Source: Epibacterium sp. Ofav1-8 (GTDB lineage Bacteria > Pseudomonadota > Alphaproteobacteria > Rhodobacterales > Rhodobacteraceae). From it: a stretch of 55,147 nt of DNA. Location: NCBI RefSeq assembly GCF_022348185.1, contig NZ_JAKRFD010000019.1, forward strand, positions 1 to 55,147, in the 5' to 3' direction. Shown here in pieces: positions 16,902 to 25,545 of the stretch. The position numbers and the translations under genes are program-made. Under the pieces are notes generated by a model. The model made no database searches. It saw nothing but the letters and a program-made list of their open reading frames with translations, and was not told the DNA's origin. Positions within the stretch are counted from its first letter, which is position 1, and every line of letters starts with the position of its first letter.

Positions 16902-18101
16902 ATGTCTGAACGCGTTCCCGACACTCTGGCCGATACGGCCTGTATCATACTGGCGCGCGGTGGCTCAAAGGGGGTTCCGGGCAAGAACCTGCGTCCCGTG
17001 GGGGGCGTGTCGCTGATCGGGCGTGCGGTCCGCGCCGGGCGCGCAGCCTCAGGGGTTGCGGCGGTCTATGTCTCGACCGATGATGCCGAGATTGCCGCCG
17101 AGGCGACCCTGCATGGCGCGCGCATCATCGACCGCCCGGCGGCGTTGTCGGGTGACACCGCCAGCTCTGAGGCCGGTTGGCTGCATGCTGTGCCGCTGGT
17201 GCGCGACGATCTGCCCGCGCTCGACAAGCTGGTGTTCCTGCAGTGTACTTCGCCCTTCATCACCGGCAGTGATATTGACGGCTGCCTTGCCGAGATGGCG
17301 GCACGAGAAACTGACTGTGCGCTATCGGTCACCGAGGATCACTCCTTCCTCTGGGGGCTCGATGCCGAGGGGCGCGGGGTCGGTCTCAACCACAACGAAC
17401 GCGAACAGCGCAAACGACGTCAGGATCTGCCGCCGCAATATTGCGAGAGCGGCGCGATTTACTGTGTGCAGCTTGCGCCGTTCCTGGAGACAGGTCAGCG
17501 CTTCTGCGGTTCGGTTGCGCTCTATCCTGTCGATCATCCGCCGATCGAGATCGACAGCTTGCAGGATTTTGCCCTCTGCTCGCAGATCGCCCAGGCCGGC
17601 GGGCGCAGCGAGATCGCGCGGGCACGGCTGGCGGCGGTCAAGGCTATCGTGATGGATTTTGACGGGGTTCATACCGACAATCTGGTGATCACCGATCAGA
17701 ATGGCGTCGAAAGTGTACGCACGTCGCGCGGGGACGGCATGGGCATTGCCGCGTTGCGCGACAGTGGGCGTTACCAGATGATGATCCTGTCGAAAGAGCG
17801 CAATCCGGTGGTGCTGAAACGTGCCGAGAAGCTGCAACTCGAAGTGCATCACAGTGTCGACGACAAGGTGGCCGCGCTCGAGAACTGGCTCGCTGCCCGT
17901 GACCTCGACTGGGGCGATCTCCTCTATGTGGGCAATGACGTCAATGACCGTGGGGCGATGGAACGTGCGGGCCTGTCGGCCTGCCCATCGGATTCGCATC
18001 CCTCGATCCTGGGGCTGGCCGACTGGATCCTGCCTCTGCCCGGTGGCAAGGGAGCGCTCAGATCAATGTCGGATATTCTGATGGCAACTGCGACGGGCTG
18101 A
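16902..18101 (+). CDS. neuA: CMP-nonulosonate cytidylyltransferase fused to a KdsC-like HAD phosphatase
   Basis: A 399-residue fusion. Residues 1-225 are a CMP-sialic acid synthetase, which activates a nonulosonate with CTP: IILARGGSKGVPGKNL near residue 12, then LQCTSPF near 112 and SGAIYC near 186. Residues 245-390 are a HAD phosphatase of KdsC type: MDFDGVHTDN (motif I), LSKERN (motif II), a Lys in VDDKVAAL (motif III) and VGNDVNDRGA (motif IV). All four catalytic positions look intact. The layout matches animal CMAS and some bacterial NeuA enzymes. A phosphatase here would let the pathway pass through a 9-phosphate intermediate. ATG 16902 is chosen by family length; a TTG at 16881 sits better behind a gagga site. 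It starts a three-gene operon. Confidence 0.88.
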   Translation: MSERVPDTLADTACIILARGGSKGVPGKNLRPVGGVSLIGRAVRAGRAASGVAAVYVSTDDAEIAAEATLHGARIIDRPAALSGDTASSEAGWLHAVPLVRDDLPALDKLVFLQCTSPFITGSDIDGCLAEMAARETDCALSVTEDHSFLWGLDAEGRGVGLNHNEREQRKRRQDLPPQYCESGAIYCVQLAPFLETGQRFCGSVALYPVDHPPIEIDSLQDFALCSQIAQAGGRSEIARARLAAVKAIVMDFDGVHTDNLVITDQNGVESVRTSRGDGMGIAALRDSGRYQMMILSKERNPVVLKRAEKLQLEVHHSVDDKVAALENWLAARDLDWGDLLYVGNDVNDRGAMERAGLSACPSDSHPSILGLADWILPLPGGKGALRSMSDILMATATG

Positions 18102-18105
18102 GGAC

Positions 18106-18915
18106 ATGCAGTTGCGCGACCACCCGGTTGTCGTGGCCGGCAATGGGGCCTCTCTGGCGCAGATACCACAGGGCGCGATCCTGGCGGATGATTTTATCAT
18201 TCGAACCAACAATTTCTTCTTTGAACAGCGCTTTCATCTCGGACGCCGGGTGGACCTCGCCTTTATGGGCGGGGACCCTCGCGTAGCGCCCTTCATGTTC
18301 GAAACCCTGTATCGCTGCCGCAATGACTACGATCTGGGGGGCTGGAGCAGTCACAATCCGCGGGTGATCCGGGCTGGGCGGCGGCGCTTTGGGCAGAGTT
18401 TCTATCCCATGCGCTACCGAGACACATCACTCGAGACGGGGGTGCGGCAGCTGATCTCCCGGCATGGACGCCATCCCACGACAGGCATTTACGCGGTGCT
18501 GATGGCGCATGGGCTGGGGGCAGAGACGATCCTTCTGGCGGGGATGGACTTTTACGGGACCCGAAACCGTTACCCGTTTTCACCAGGTCCGCATTATCGG
18601 GCATTGATGGGGCAGGACCTCGCGCATCGTGGACTTGATCATCACCTGCATGATCTGGAATTGGATCATGCCATCCTGCGACTGCTGCAAGCGCGGGGGG
18701 ATGTTCGACTTTTGCGTCTCGGTGACAGCCCGGTGCTGCGGGATGTAACGACCCCGGCTCCTGATCGGGGCGGGCGCGGGCTGGATCTGCCTCGCACCGC
18801 CCCGCCTACGGATTGGGCAAGCCGGGCCGGTCTTTATCCAATTGGGGCGCTTAAGGCTCTACGCCGGGGAAAAACTGCGCTGCAGGGCATTAAAAAGAGG
18901 ATCTTACCGCAATGA
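18106..18915 (+). CDS. GT42-type sialyltransferase
   Basis: A 269-residue enzyme resembling the Campylobacter Cst-I/Cst-II sialyltransferases (CAZy GT42), which move sialic acid from CMP-sialic acid to a sugar acceptor. Matching landmarks are VVVAGNGASLAQI at residue 8, IIRTNNFFFEQRFHLG near 30, TTGIYAVLMAHGLG near 121 and ILLAGMDFYG near 139. The His-rich DHHLHDLELDHAIL near 183 contains the probable catalytic His before the acidic helix. It starts 4 bp after neuA, with GAGGAC overlapping the neuA stop, and its own stop overlaps the next gene (ATGA). Its presence shows that the nonulosonate is actually transferred to a glycan. Linkage and acceptor cannot be read from sequence. Confidence 0.85.
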   Translation: MQLRDHPVVVAGNGASLAQIPQGAILADDFIIRTNNFFFEQRFHLGRRVDLAFMGGDPRVAPFMFETLYRCRNDYDLGGWSSHNPRVIRAGRRRFGQSFYPMRYRDTSLETGVRQLISRHGRHPTTGIYAVLMAHGLGAETILLAGMDFYGTRNRYPFSPGPHYRALMGQDLAHRGLDHHLHDLELDHAILRLLQARGDVRLLRLGDSPVLRDVTTPAPDRGGRGLDLPRTAPPTDWASRAGLYPIGALKALRRGKTALQGIKKRILPQ

Positions 18916-20006
18916 CGACCATGGACTTCAAAACCCTGCTGCCGACATGGCTACAGGATCAGGCGCTGCCGTTGTGGACTGGCGCCGGGGTGGATGTTGC
19001 CACCGGTACCGTCTGGGAGGCGCTCGATCACGACGGCGCTCCCTGCGCCGACATGCAGCGCCGTTTGCGGGTGCAGGTGCGTCAGGCCTATTGCTTTGCC
19101 ATGTCCGAAGACCCCGCGCATCAGGCCCTGGCGCTCAGGCTGTTCCGCTTTGCCATGGATCACGGTTTTGATGCGGACAGCGGCAATCTCGCGGCGCGCC
19201 TGGCGCCCGATACGTCGATCCTGACCGCGCCGCATGATCTCTATGATCTTGCCTTCATGCTGCTGGCGGCTTCGGCGCTGATTGCCATGGGCGCGGATGT
19301 TGCCGCCGATCTCGACCGGCTCGAAGCGGAATTGGCCAAGCTGAAAGCGCCGCGCGGCTGGTATGAGAACGCCGCCCGTGACCTGCCGCGCCGCCAGAAT
19401 CCGCATATGCATATGTTCGAAACCGCAACCGCGCTGTTTGCTGCCACCGGCGAAGGCCGCTTTCGTGACATGGCGGAGGAATGCCTGGGCCTGTTCCGCG
19501 ATGCCTTCCTCACCGAAGATGGCCGGGTGCTGGAGTATTTTGCCGAGGACTGGAGCCCGCTGGGGGCTGATGAACAGGCGGTGGAACCGGGCCATATGGC
19601 GGAATGGGTCTATCTGATTGACCGCTACGAGCAGGTTACAGGGCGCCGCGCCGATGTGGAGATAGCAACGCTTTATGGCGCGGTACTGGCGCGGCGCGAT
19701 GCCACCGGCCTGTTGCCGGACCGCGCCGACCCGGCGTCTGAGACCCGCCGGATGTGGCCGCAGACCGAGTTGCTGAAAGCGGCTGTTGCCATGGCGCGAC
19801 GGGGCGAGACCCCAGTCGGGGCTCCGAGCCCAGAGGCGGTCCTGGCCCTGATGTGGGATCAATACCTCGACACGCCGGTGGCGGGGGGCTGGTATGACAA
19901 GCGTTCTGCCGCAGGGGAGCTCCTGTCGGAGAACATGCCTGCCTCGACCTTCTATCACATCCTTGTGGCCTTCCGCTTCTACCTCTCGGGCGGCGCCTCG
20001 ACCTGA
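18912..20006 (+). CDS. AGE-family epimerase/isomerase (GlcNAc 2-epimerase or mannose isomerase type)
   Basis: A 364-residue (alpha/alpha)6-barrel enzyme of the N-acylglucosamine 2-epimerase superfamily. Motifs are RRLRVQVRQAYCF near residue 50, NPHMHMFE near 161 and VEPGHMAEW near 225, giving the catalytic His pair, plus a Trp/Glu in MWPQTELL near 280. Members either interconvert GlcNAc and ManNAc or isomerise mannose and fructose. Coupled to neuA and the GT42 gene by a 4-bp overlap, it could supply the six-carbon precursor for the NeuB-like synthase: ManNAc for NeuAc, or mannose for Kdn. It would replace NeuC, which is absent. Sequence alone does not separate epimerase from mannose isomerase. 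Confidence 0.78.
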   Translation: MTTMDFKTLLPTWLQDQALPLWTGAGVDVATGTVWEALDHDGAPCADMQRRLRVQVRQAYCFAMSEDPAHQALALRLFRFAMDHGFDADSGNLAARLAPDTSILTAPHDLYDLAFMLLAASALIAMGADVAADLDRLEAELAKLKAPRGWYENAARDLPRRQNPHMHMFETATALFAATGEGRFRDMAEECLGLFRDAFLTEDGRVLEYFAEDWSPLGADEQAVEPGHMAEWVYLIDRYEQVTGRRADVEIATLYGAVLARRDATGLLPDRADPASETRRMWPQTELLKAAVAMARRGETPVGAPSPEAVLALMWDQYLDTPVAGGWYDKRSAAGELLSENMPASTFYHILVAFRFYLSGGAST

Positions 20007-20046
20007 CCTCGGCTTGAGGCAATTTGCATAGTCGTGAAAATACAAA

Positions 20047-20071
20047 ACGGGCGGTGTCCAGCACCGCCCGT
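20047..20071 (-). terminator. Rho-independent terminator downstream of the RTX gene
   Basis: A perfect 10-bp stem (acgggcggtg / caccgcccgt) with a 5-base loop. Read on the minus strand it is followed by TTTGTATTTT. It lies between the convergent AGE-family gene (ends at 20006) and the RTX gene (ends at 20098). Confidence 0.75.
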
Positions 20072-20097
20072 GTCCGATGGTCAGCCCGTGAGGAGGG

Positions 20098-22257
20098 TCA
20101 GACGATATCGATGTTGTCCGCCAGGCCGGCGAGGCTGCTCAGGTTCGAGATGGTGATGGCATCACCATCGCCGAAGTCGAAGACAACAACGCCGTTTTCG
20201 ATGCTGGCGAAAGTGTCGATGACATCCTGTGCCTCGGTGAGCCCATCGACGAGTGCCGAAGACAGCTCGAGGCGGTCGTTGAAGGTTTCGAAATCGTTGA
20301 TTTCATCGGCGTCATGGCCAGTGTCGAAGACGAAGGTATCGACAAGAGTGCCGCCACGCAGGAGGTCGTTGCCGGTGCCGCCCTCTAGGCGGTCAACGCC
20401 CTGCATGCCATAGATCGTGTCGTCATCGGCACCGCCCAGCATCGTGTCATCGCCGGTGCCGCCATAGATTTCGTCCTCGCCGAGCCCTCCGGAGAGCTCG
20501 TCGGAGCCGAAGTTACCGTACAGCGTATCGTCACCGGAATTGCCATAGACCGTATCCCAGGCTGATCCGGCAGAAATCCAGTCGTTGCCGGTGCCGCCGG
20601 AGAGCTCGTCGTCGCCCTCGCTGCCGTACATGCTGTCATCCCCATCGCCGCCAAACAGGGTATCCCAGCCAGAGCGACCGTAGACAGTGTCGTTGCCCTC
20701 GCCCCCTTCGACATAGTCTACGCCATCGCCCGAGGAGATGTAGTCATCCCCGGCGCCGCCATAGACGGTGTCGAGAGAGGTATTGCTGAAAATGGTGTCA
20801 TTGCCGTCACCGCCGTAGACGGTGTCATCGCCGGTGCCGGCTGTGACGCTGTCGTTGCCTTCATCACCGTAGATGAGGTCGGTGGACGTGCCGCCGTGGA
20901 TTGTATCATCTCCGAAGCCGCCATTGATGTTGTCGCCACCGGTACCACCGTCGATCTCGTCGTTTCCGGCGCCACCATCAAGGGTGTCGTATCCCCCCCC
21001 GCCGGTGATGGTGTCGTTGTCACTGGTGCCCGTCAGGTCTTCGCGGCTGTCATTACCTGTGATGACCTCACCTTCGCCAGCCTGATCCATGGCCAGAACT
21101 TCTGCCACAGTGAGCGTGCGATCACTAAACCGCAGCACTTCCACGTCATTGAGTACCCCAACCAGACTATCATCATCAGCATCATAGATGGTGAGACTGT
21201 CTGCGCTGCCCTCAAGACGGGTGTTTTCCAAAAAGAACTCAAGACTGATGCCGCGGATGCGATTGCCGCCATCATCCTCGACCCAGGTGCGATGCAGGTC
21301 GACCTGATCTGTGCCGCCGCCGCCGTTGAAGGTAAAGACGCCCTGGACTTCGTTGAGGCGAATGCGATTGTCGTTGTCATTGCCCTCGATGAGCGCTTCG
21401 CCATCCGTGTCCAGAACAACACGCTCGATATTGCTGCCGGTCACCGTGTATTCCGTGGTGCCCGCATCATCGAGATCGGTACGGCCCTGAATTGTAACAG
21501 ACCCTTCCTCGTTGCCGGCGTCGAACTCGACCAACACATCGGTATCGCCATAATCATAGATCACGGCGTCATCGAAGTCCTCGCCTCCTTCTCCGCCATC
21601 AAGCGTGGCATTGTGGCGGTTGATGACCATCCAGTCCTCGTCATCGCCGCCGTTGATGGTGTCGTCACCACCGTTGCCGTAGATGTTGTCATTGCCCGCA
21701 CCGGTTTCGATCAGGTCGTCCCCAGAGGTGCCATGCACCTCATCATCCTCGCTGGAGCTTGGGAAAAAGTTCGACAGCAGGATGTCCTGGTTCGGGGCAT
21801 AGGTGCCGCTCGGGTAACCGATGCTGGTGATGCTGTCTTCGAACGCCAGCCATTCGGCCGCGGTGGAGATGGACGGCAAGGCATCGCCAGACAGCACAAA
21901 GATGCTCATACGGTTGGCGTAATCCTCGCCACTGCCGGTGTCATACAGCTCGTCCACCCCGAGAACGATGGTGGTCCGGGTGGTGCCGTTGTCATTCCAG
22001 GTGGCCTCGAGAATGAATTCCTCGCTCAGATCCGGGTAGTCACCGCCGTTGAGGGATACCAATGCCTCGCTGGGATCGTTGATATTGGCGATGTCGGTTT
22101 CCCCATCGATGCCTGTGCCGGTTGTGTAGCGCAGGGTGTTGGGGGCTCCGTCGGGGAGATAATAATGCAGCTCAGCACCGGTTTCGACACCGTTTGCAAC
22201 GGCATCCTCCTCATCAGAAAAGAGGACAGTGATTCCGCTCAAGGAATAGGTGGTCAT
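20098..22257 (-). CDS. RTX calcium-binding secreted protein
   Basis: A 719-residue acidic protein with no signal peptide. Residues 1-165 form a unique domain I do not recognise (YSLSGITVLFSDEED at the start; many Asp, Glu, Ser). RTX nonapeptides occur around residues 170-200 and densely from about 440 to 665 (for example GGAGNDEIDGGTGGD). The last 60 residues (DTFASIENGVVVFDFGDGD, ISNLSSLAGL) match the other two RTX proteins and likely carry the type I secretion signal. ATG 22257 is preferred (gaaggg just upstream, and MTT as in the RTX protein at 1178-3730); 22284 is an alternative. It follows the metalloprotease gene on the same strand after about 220 bp. Function likely structural or adhesive. 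Confidence 0.88.
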   Translation of the reverse strand: MTTYSLSGITVLFSDEEDAVANGVETGAELHYYLPDGAPNTLRYTTGTGIDGETDIANINDPSEALVSLNGGDYPDLSEEFILEATWNDNGTTRTTIVLGVDELYDTGSGEDYANRMSIFVLSGDALPSISTAAEWLAFEDSITSIGYPSGTYAPNQDILLSNFFPSSSEDDEVHGTSGDDLIETGAGNDNIYGNGGDDTINGGDDEDWMVINRHNATLDGGEGGEDFDDAVIYDYGDTDVLVEFDAGNEEGSVTIQGRTDLDDAGTTEYTVTGSNIERVVLDTDGEALIEGNDNDNRIRLNEVQGVFTFNGGGGTDQVDLHRTWVEDDGGNRIRGISLEFFLENTRLEGSADSLTIYDADDDSLVGVLNDVEVLRFSDRTLTVAEVLAMDQAGEGEVITGNDSREDLTGTSDNDTITGGGGYDTLDGGAGNDEIDGGTGGDNINGGFGDDTIHGGTSTDLIYGDEGNDSVTAGTGDDTVYGGDGNDTIFSNTSLDTVYGGAGDDYISSGDGVDYVEGGEGNDTVYGRSGWDTLFGGDGDDSMYGSEGDDELSGGTGNDWISAGSAWDTVYGNSGDDTLYGNFGSDELSGGLGEDEIYGGTGDDTMLGGADDDTIYGMQGVDRLEGGTGNDLLRGGTLVDTFVFDTGHDADEINDFETFNDRLELSSALVDGLTEAQDVIDTFASIENGVVVFDFGDGDAITISNLSSLAGLADNIDIV

Positions 22258-22408
22258 CGCAATAGGCCCTTCATGAATCGTCATAAAAGGGCCCGCTCCG
22301 GACCCTTAACGTCTGTACGACATGGACGCTAATGGGTGGCGCGAGGGTCAGTCAATAATTTTTGAATGTGTCGGTTGCGGGTATGAGATGGACCCAACGC
22401 CGATGTGT

Positions 22409-22435
22409 CACAGGCACCGCAACGCGGCACCTGTG
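22409..22435 (-). terminator. Hairpin downstream of the metalloprotease gene
   Basis: Twelve-base arms (cacaggcaccgc and gcggcacctgtg) pair except for two central positions, around an aac loop, 43 bp past the protease stop. It lacks a T run, so it could be a weak terminator, an RNA-stabilising hairpin or an operator. Confidence 0.35.
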
Positions 22436-22477
22436 CGTTGAAACGTTGACACGCAATGGGTGTCTCACATCATCGGG

Positions 22478-24790
22478 TCAGACGATGAAAATATTGTCGT
22501 CCAATCCGTCCAGCGTGGTGAGATTAGACAGGGTGATCTGATCGCCGCCCCCGAAGTCAAAAACCACCACACCGTTCTGGATGCTGGCAAACGTGTCGAG
22601 CACATCCTGCCCGTCGTTCAGCCCATCAACCAGCGCTGACGATAGCTCCAACCGGTCACGATGCGTTTCGAAGTCGTTGATCTCGTCACTGTCATGACCG
22701 GTATCAAAGACAAAGGTGTCACGCAGCGTGCCGCCACGTAGCAGGTCATTACCGCTGCCGCCTTCCAGCCGGTCAACACCCTGGTTCCCATAGAGTGTGT
22801 CGTTGCCATCAATCCCGCGCAGGCTGTCGTCGCCGGTGCCTCCATAGAGGATATCCTGCCCCGCACCGCCAGAGAGCACGTCAGAGCCGAAGTTGCCGTA
22901 CAGCGTATCATTGCCATCATTGCCAAAGACCGTGTTCCATGCCGAACCTGCGGAAAACCAGTCGTTTCCGTCCCCGCCATTCAACAGGTCATCGCCCTCG
23001 CTGCCGATGAGGCTGTCATCCCCGGCACCGCCAAACAGGCTGTCCCAGCCGGAGCGACCATAAATGGTGTCATTGCCACCTTCACCGTCGACATAATCGA
23101 CGCCGTCACCAGAAGAGATATAGTCGTGCCCCTCGCCGCCATAAACGGTGTCGAGCGCCGTATTGCTGAAAATGGTGTCGTTGCCGCTGCCGCCATAGAT
23201 GGTGTCGTCACCGGTCCCGCCGGTCAGGCTGTCATTGCCTTCGTCGCCACGCAGCAAGTCGGTGGAACTGCTGCCGAACAAGGTGTCGTCGCCGCTCTGG
23301 CCAACCAGGCTGTCTGCTCCGGCCCCGCCATCGATGCTATCGTTGCCTGCTTCGCCCCAGATGGAATCATGGCCGGCACCCGCTGCGATTTCATCATTCC
23401 CGGCGCCGGCCTGAACCTGATTGCTGGCCTCATTGCCGGTGATGGTGTCATTGCCGCTGCCCGCGATCAGGTTCTCGACCACGGTGCCGCGGGCGATCCC
23501 CACATTGCCGATCAGGCCGGCCACATCGGAGAAGCTTTCATCGTTCAGGTCGATGCGGTCGGCGGTGGTGTTGTTGCTGAGATCAAGCGTGTCGGTGCCG
23601 CTGACGTCATAGATGGTGAGCGCCATGCTGTTGTCAGAGTCGCGGTCCGGAGAGCTGCGCCCTTCGAGCACCCCGAAGATATCATAGAGATAGCTGTCGG
23701 TGAGCGTGGTGTTGGCCCCCCAGGTGGTATCGCCCGCGGTCTCGCTGTTCTCATCCGGCGCCCCGTAGAGGTTCTGGATCGCCACGATATCAGCCATCAT
23801 GGTGGTGACCACAAAGCCGAGAGAGGCGCTGGTGGTATAATTGTCCTCCTGGTCGAAATAGGACATCACCGACAGCTGCCAGCTGTCATTGCTGAAGGTT
23901 TCATCGGTGCCGTAGACGGCATTGCCATTATAGGCGCCCTGGTGGCCGAGCCCCAGCGCATGGCCGATCTCATGCACATAGGTCTGGAAGGAATAGCTGT
24001 TGATCGAGGTACCGGAGTTGGTCAACCAGCTGGTCGAGACATTCACCTCCGACGACAGGATGGTGCCGCCGCTGGTCACGGACTGGGCAAAGGCGCCGCT
24101 GGCATTGTCATCAAAGGAGATGTCAGCAACGGACGATGCGGTTTCCACAAATTCCAGATTGGCGACCCGCTCCCAGGCCTCAAAAGCCCAGCGGGCCAGT
24201 TGCTGCCCGGCGGCGGTCAGGCCGGTGATATTGACCGAGATCTGGTTGTCTGCGGAAGTGTCGAAGCTGCGCCCGGAGCGAAACGTGCCCTGCCAGTAGC
24301 CGTCGGTCAGGAAGTCGGCCATCTCGTCCAGGGTGGCGGGCTCTGCCGGCTCCCGGGTGCTCACGCCCAGGGTATAGGTGCCGGTGTTGATCCCATAGGC
24401 ATCCGCAACCAGGTAGTAAGTGCCGCTGGTGGTGGCCGTGTAGCTCAGCAGGGATTCATAGCCGACCCCGCCGTCATCATTGGCTGCGATCTGGGTGCCG
24501 CTGCCATTGTAGAGCCGCAGGAGAGGGTCCGACAGCGTCCCGTCACCACTGGGGGCGCCGGTGAGATCAAACTGGTAGGTCTCTCCGGCGGTCAGGGTGA
24601 TGGCCACCCAATCCTCGTCACCGCTGTTGCTGATCGTGCCGCTGAAGGTATCCCCCACCGACATGGAATAGCCGGTCGCGATGGAGGCGGGCGCATCGGC
24701 AACCTCGGTGATGGCGGCAAAATCGCCGTTCCCGTCTTCGCCGTGGCGCAGCGGGTCAAAGGTCTGGGTGGCATTACACAGGAAACACAT
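22478..24790 (-). CDS. Serralysin-type RTX metalloprotease (M10B)
   Basis: A 770-residue secreted zinc protease. Residues 40-145 form a PPC-type beta-sandwich (GTISNSGDEDW, YYLVADAYG). The catalytic domain carries HEIGHALGLGH at residues 273-283, the HExxHxxGxxH zinc site, and the Met-turn VMSYFD about 25 residues later. RTX repeats fill about residues 430-690, and the C-terminus (DTFASIQNGVVVFDFGGGD) matches the two other RTX proteins. An N-terminal PPC domain ahead of the protease domain is less usual than in classic serralysins. There is no classical signal peptide, so export should be by type I secretion, whose exporter is not in this window. The gene reads after the small periplasmic protein at 24866. 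Confidence 0.92.
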   Translation of the reverse strand: MCFLCNATQTFDPLRHGEDGNGDFAAITEVADAPASIATGYSMSVGDTFSGTISNSGDEDWVAITLTAGETYQFDLTGAPSGDGTLSDPLLRLYNGSGTQIAANDDGGVGYESLLSYTATTSGTYYLVADAYGINTGTYTLGVSTREPAEPATLDEMADFLTDGYWQGTFRSGRSFDTSADNQISVNITGLTAAGQQLARWAFEAWERVANLEFVETASSVADISFDDNASGAFAQSVTSGGTILSSEVNVSTSWLTNSGTSINSYSFQTYVHEIGHALGLGHQGAYNGNAVYGTDETFSNDSWQLSVMSYFDQEDNYTTSASLGFVVTTMMADIVAIQNLYGAPDENSETAGDTTWGANTTLTDSYLYDIFGVLEGRSSPDRDSDNSMALTIYDVSGTDTLDLSNNTTADRIDLNDESFSDVAGLIGNVGIARGTVVENLIAGSGNDTITGNEASNQVQAGAGNDEIAAGAGHDSIWGEAGNDSIDGGAGADSLVGQSGDDTLFGSSSTDLLRGDEGNDSLTGGTGDDTIYGGSGNDTIFSNTALDTVYGGEGHDYISSGDGVDYVDGEGGNDTIYGRSGWDSLFGGAGDDSLIGSEGDDLLNGGDGNDWFSAGSAWNTVFGNDGNDTLYGNFGSDVLSGGAGQDILYGGTGDDSLRGIDGNDTLYGNQGVDRLEGGSGNDLLRGGTLRDTFVFDTGHDSDEINDFETHRDRLELSSALVDGLNDGQDVLDTFASIQNGVVVFDFGGGDQITLSNLTTLDGLDDNIFIV

Positions 24791-24865
24791 ATTGAAGCTC
24801 TTGATTGGAAAACCTTGACGGTCAGGAAGCTGAAGAATGACGGGCTGTCAACAGGAACGGCACGT

Positions 24866-25369
24866 CTAGGGTGTTCGCGCCCAGGTTGCGGGCAGATCCG
24901 GGGTTGCCGTGAGCAATCCGCGGGTAAAACTTGGGTACATGCTGGCAGAGAGGCTGGCATCCATCACATCCAGCGCCACCTCCGGCCCCTGTTGCGGCGG
25001 GGTGGTACCGGACTGCCACTCCAGGTGGCCGCTCAGCCGATCCTCACCGATCCCGGCCAGAACCAGACGGACGGTGCCGGCGGCCTCGGCCTGTTCCGGC
25101 AGCAGCAGCGGAGCGTTCCGATCAGCGGCGGAAATCTGGCGGCTGCGGATGTCGAAAGCCCCGTCCAGGGCGGTGTCCAGCGCCGCTGTCAGGGCAGCGC
25201 AGAGCGCGTCCGGCTCTGGCGCTTCGGCGGGGCATTGCACCAGCAGCGCCGGTGTCGCGGGAACGGGATCAGCTCCCATGGCCTGTCCCGGCTGCGGACT
25301 GCCGGCCCAAAGCCCGCCACAGAGCACCAGAAGCCCCGACTGCACGCCGGCGCGCAAACGTCCATACAT
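24866..25369 (-). CDS. Predicted periplasmic protein upstream of the metalloprotease
   Basis: A 167-residue protein I do not recognise. A signal peptide is likely: MYGRLRAGVQSGLLVLCGG, then Ala/Gly-rich residues to about 31. The mature part has two Cys near residues 46 and 57, a central region that may form beta strands (TVRLVLAGIGEDRL, SGHLEWQSG) and no membrane helix. It lies 75 bp upstream of the serralysin gene on the same strand. Serralysin loci often carry a small periplasmic inhibitor (AprI/Inh), and the position and export fit that idea. I see no clear Inh sequence match and the protein is longer. Confidence 0.55.
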   Translation of the reverse strand: MYGRLRAGVQSGLLVLCGGLWAGSPQPGQAMGADPVPATPALLVQCPAEAPEPDALCAALTAALDTALDGAFDIRSRQISAADRNAPLLLPEQAEAAGTVRLVLAGIGEDRLSGHLEWQSGTTPPQQGPEVALDVMDASLSASMYPSFTRGLLTATPDLPATWARTP

Positions 25370-25511
25370 GTTCCTGTCTCACCTTTGTTCCCACTCGCCT
25401 GCCTGCTCAGGCTAGGCCACATACTCCGGTCCCCCGACCAAAGCGCATGGTGCCTCTAAATGAGGTGTTTTAATGGCAATCGCTCCGGTTGTCTAAGATC
25501 CAAGATAGAAA

Positions 25512-25535
25512 TCGCCCCGACGGGCGGTTTTTGGC
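25512..25535. terminator. Terminator-like hairpin after the DUF4123 gene
   Basis: The sequence tcgccccgacgggcggtttt forms a short G+C stem (cgccc / gggcg) followed by a T run on the plus strand and a weaker T-rich stretch on the minus strand. It lies just past the end of the minus-strand DUF4123 gene. Confidence 0.4.
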
Positions 25536-25545
25536 GCGGCCACCA

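Noticed and set aside
20350-21000. CRISPR-like regular repeats within the RTX genes
   Set aside because: The 27-bp periodicity is in frame and encodes RTX nonapeptides; there are no near-identical repeats with unique spacers and no cas genes.
20896-25459. Very long plus-strand frames 20896-22332 and 23126-25459
   Set aside because: They mirror the two minus-strand RTX genes. The codons echo the RTX period (VIAGA, VVATGTT), while the minus strand encodes clear RTX and protease motifs.
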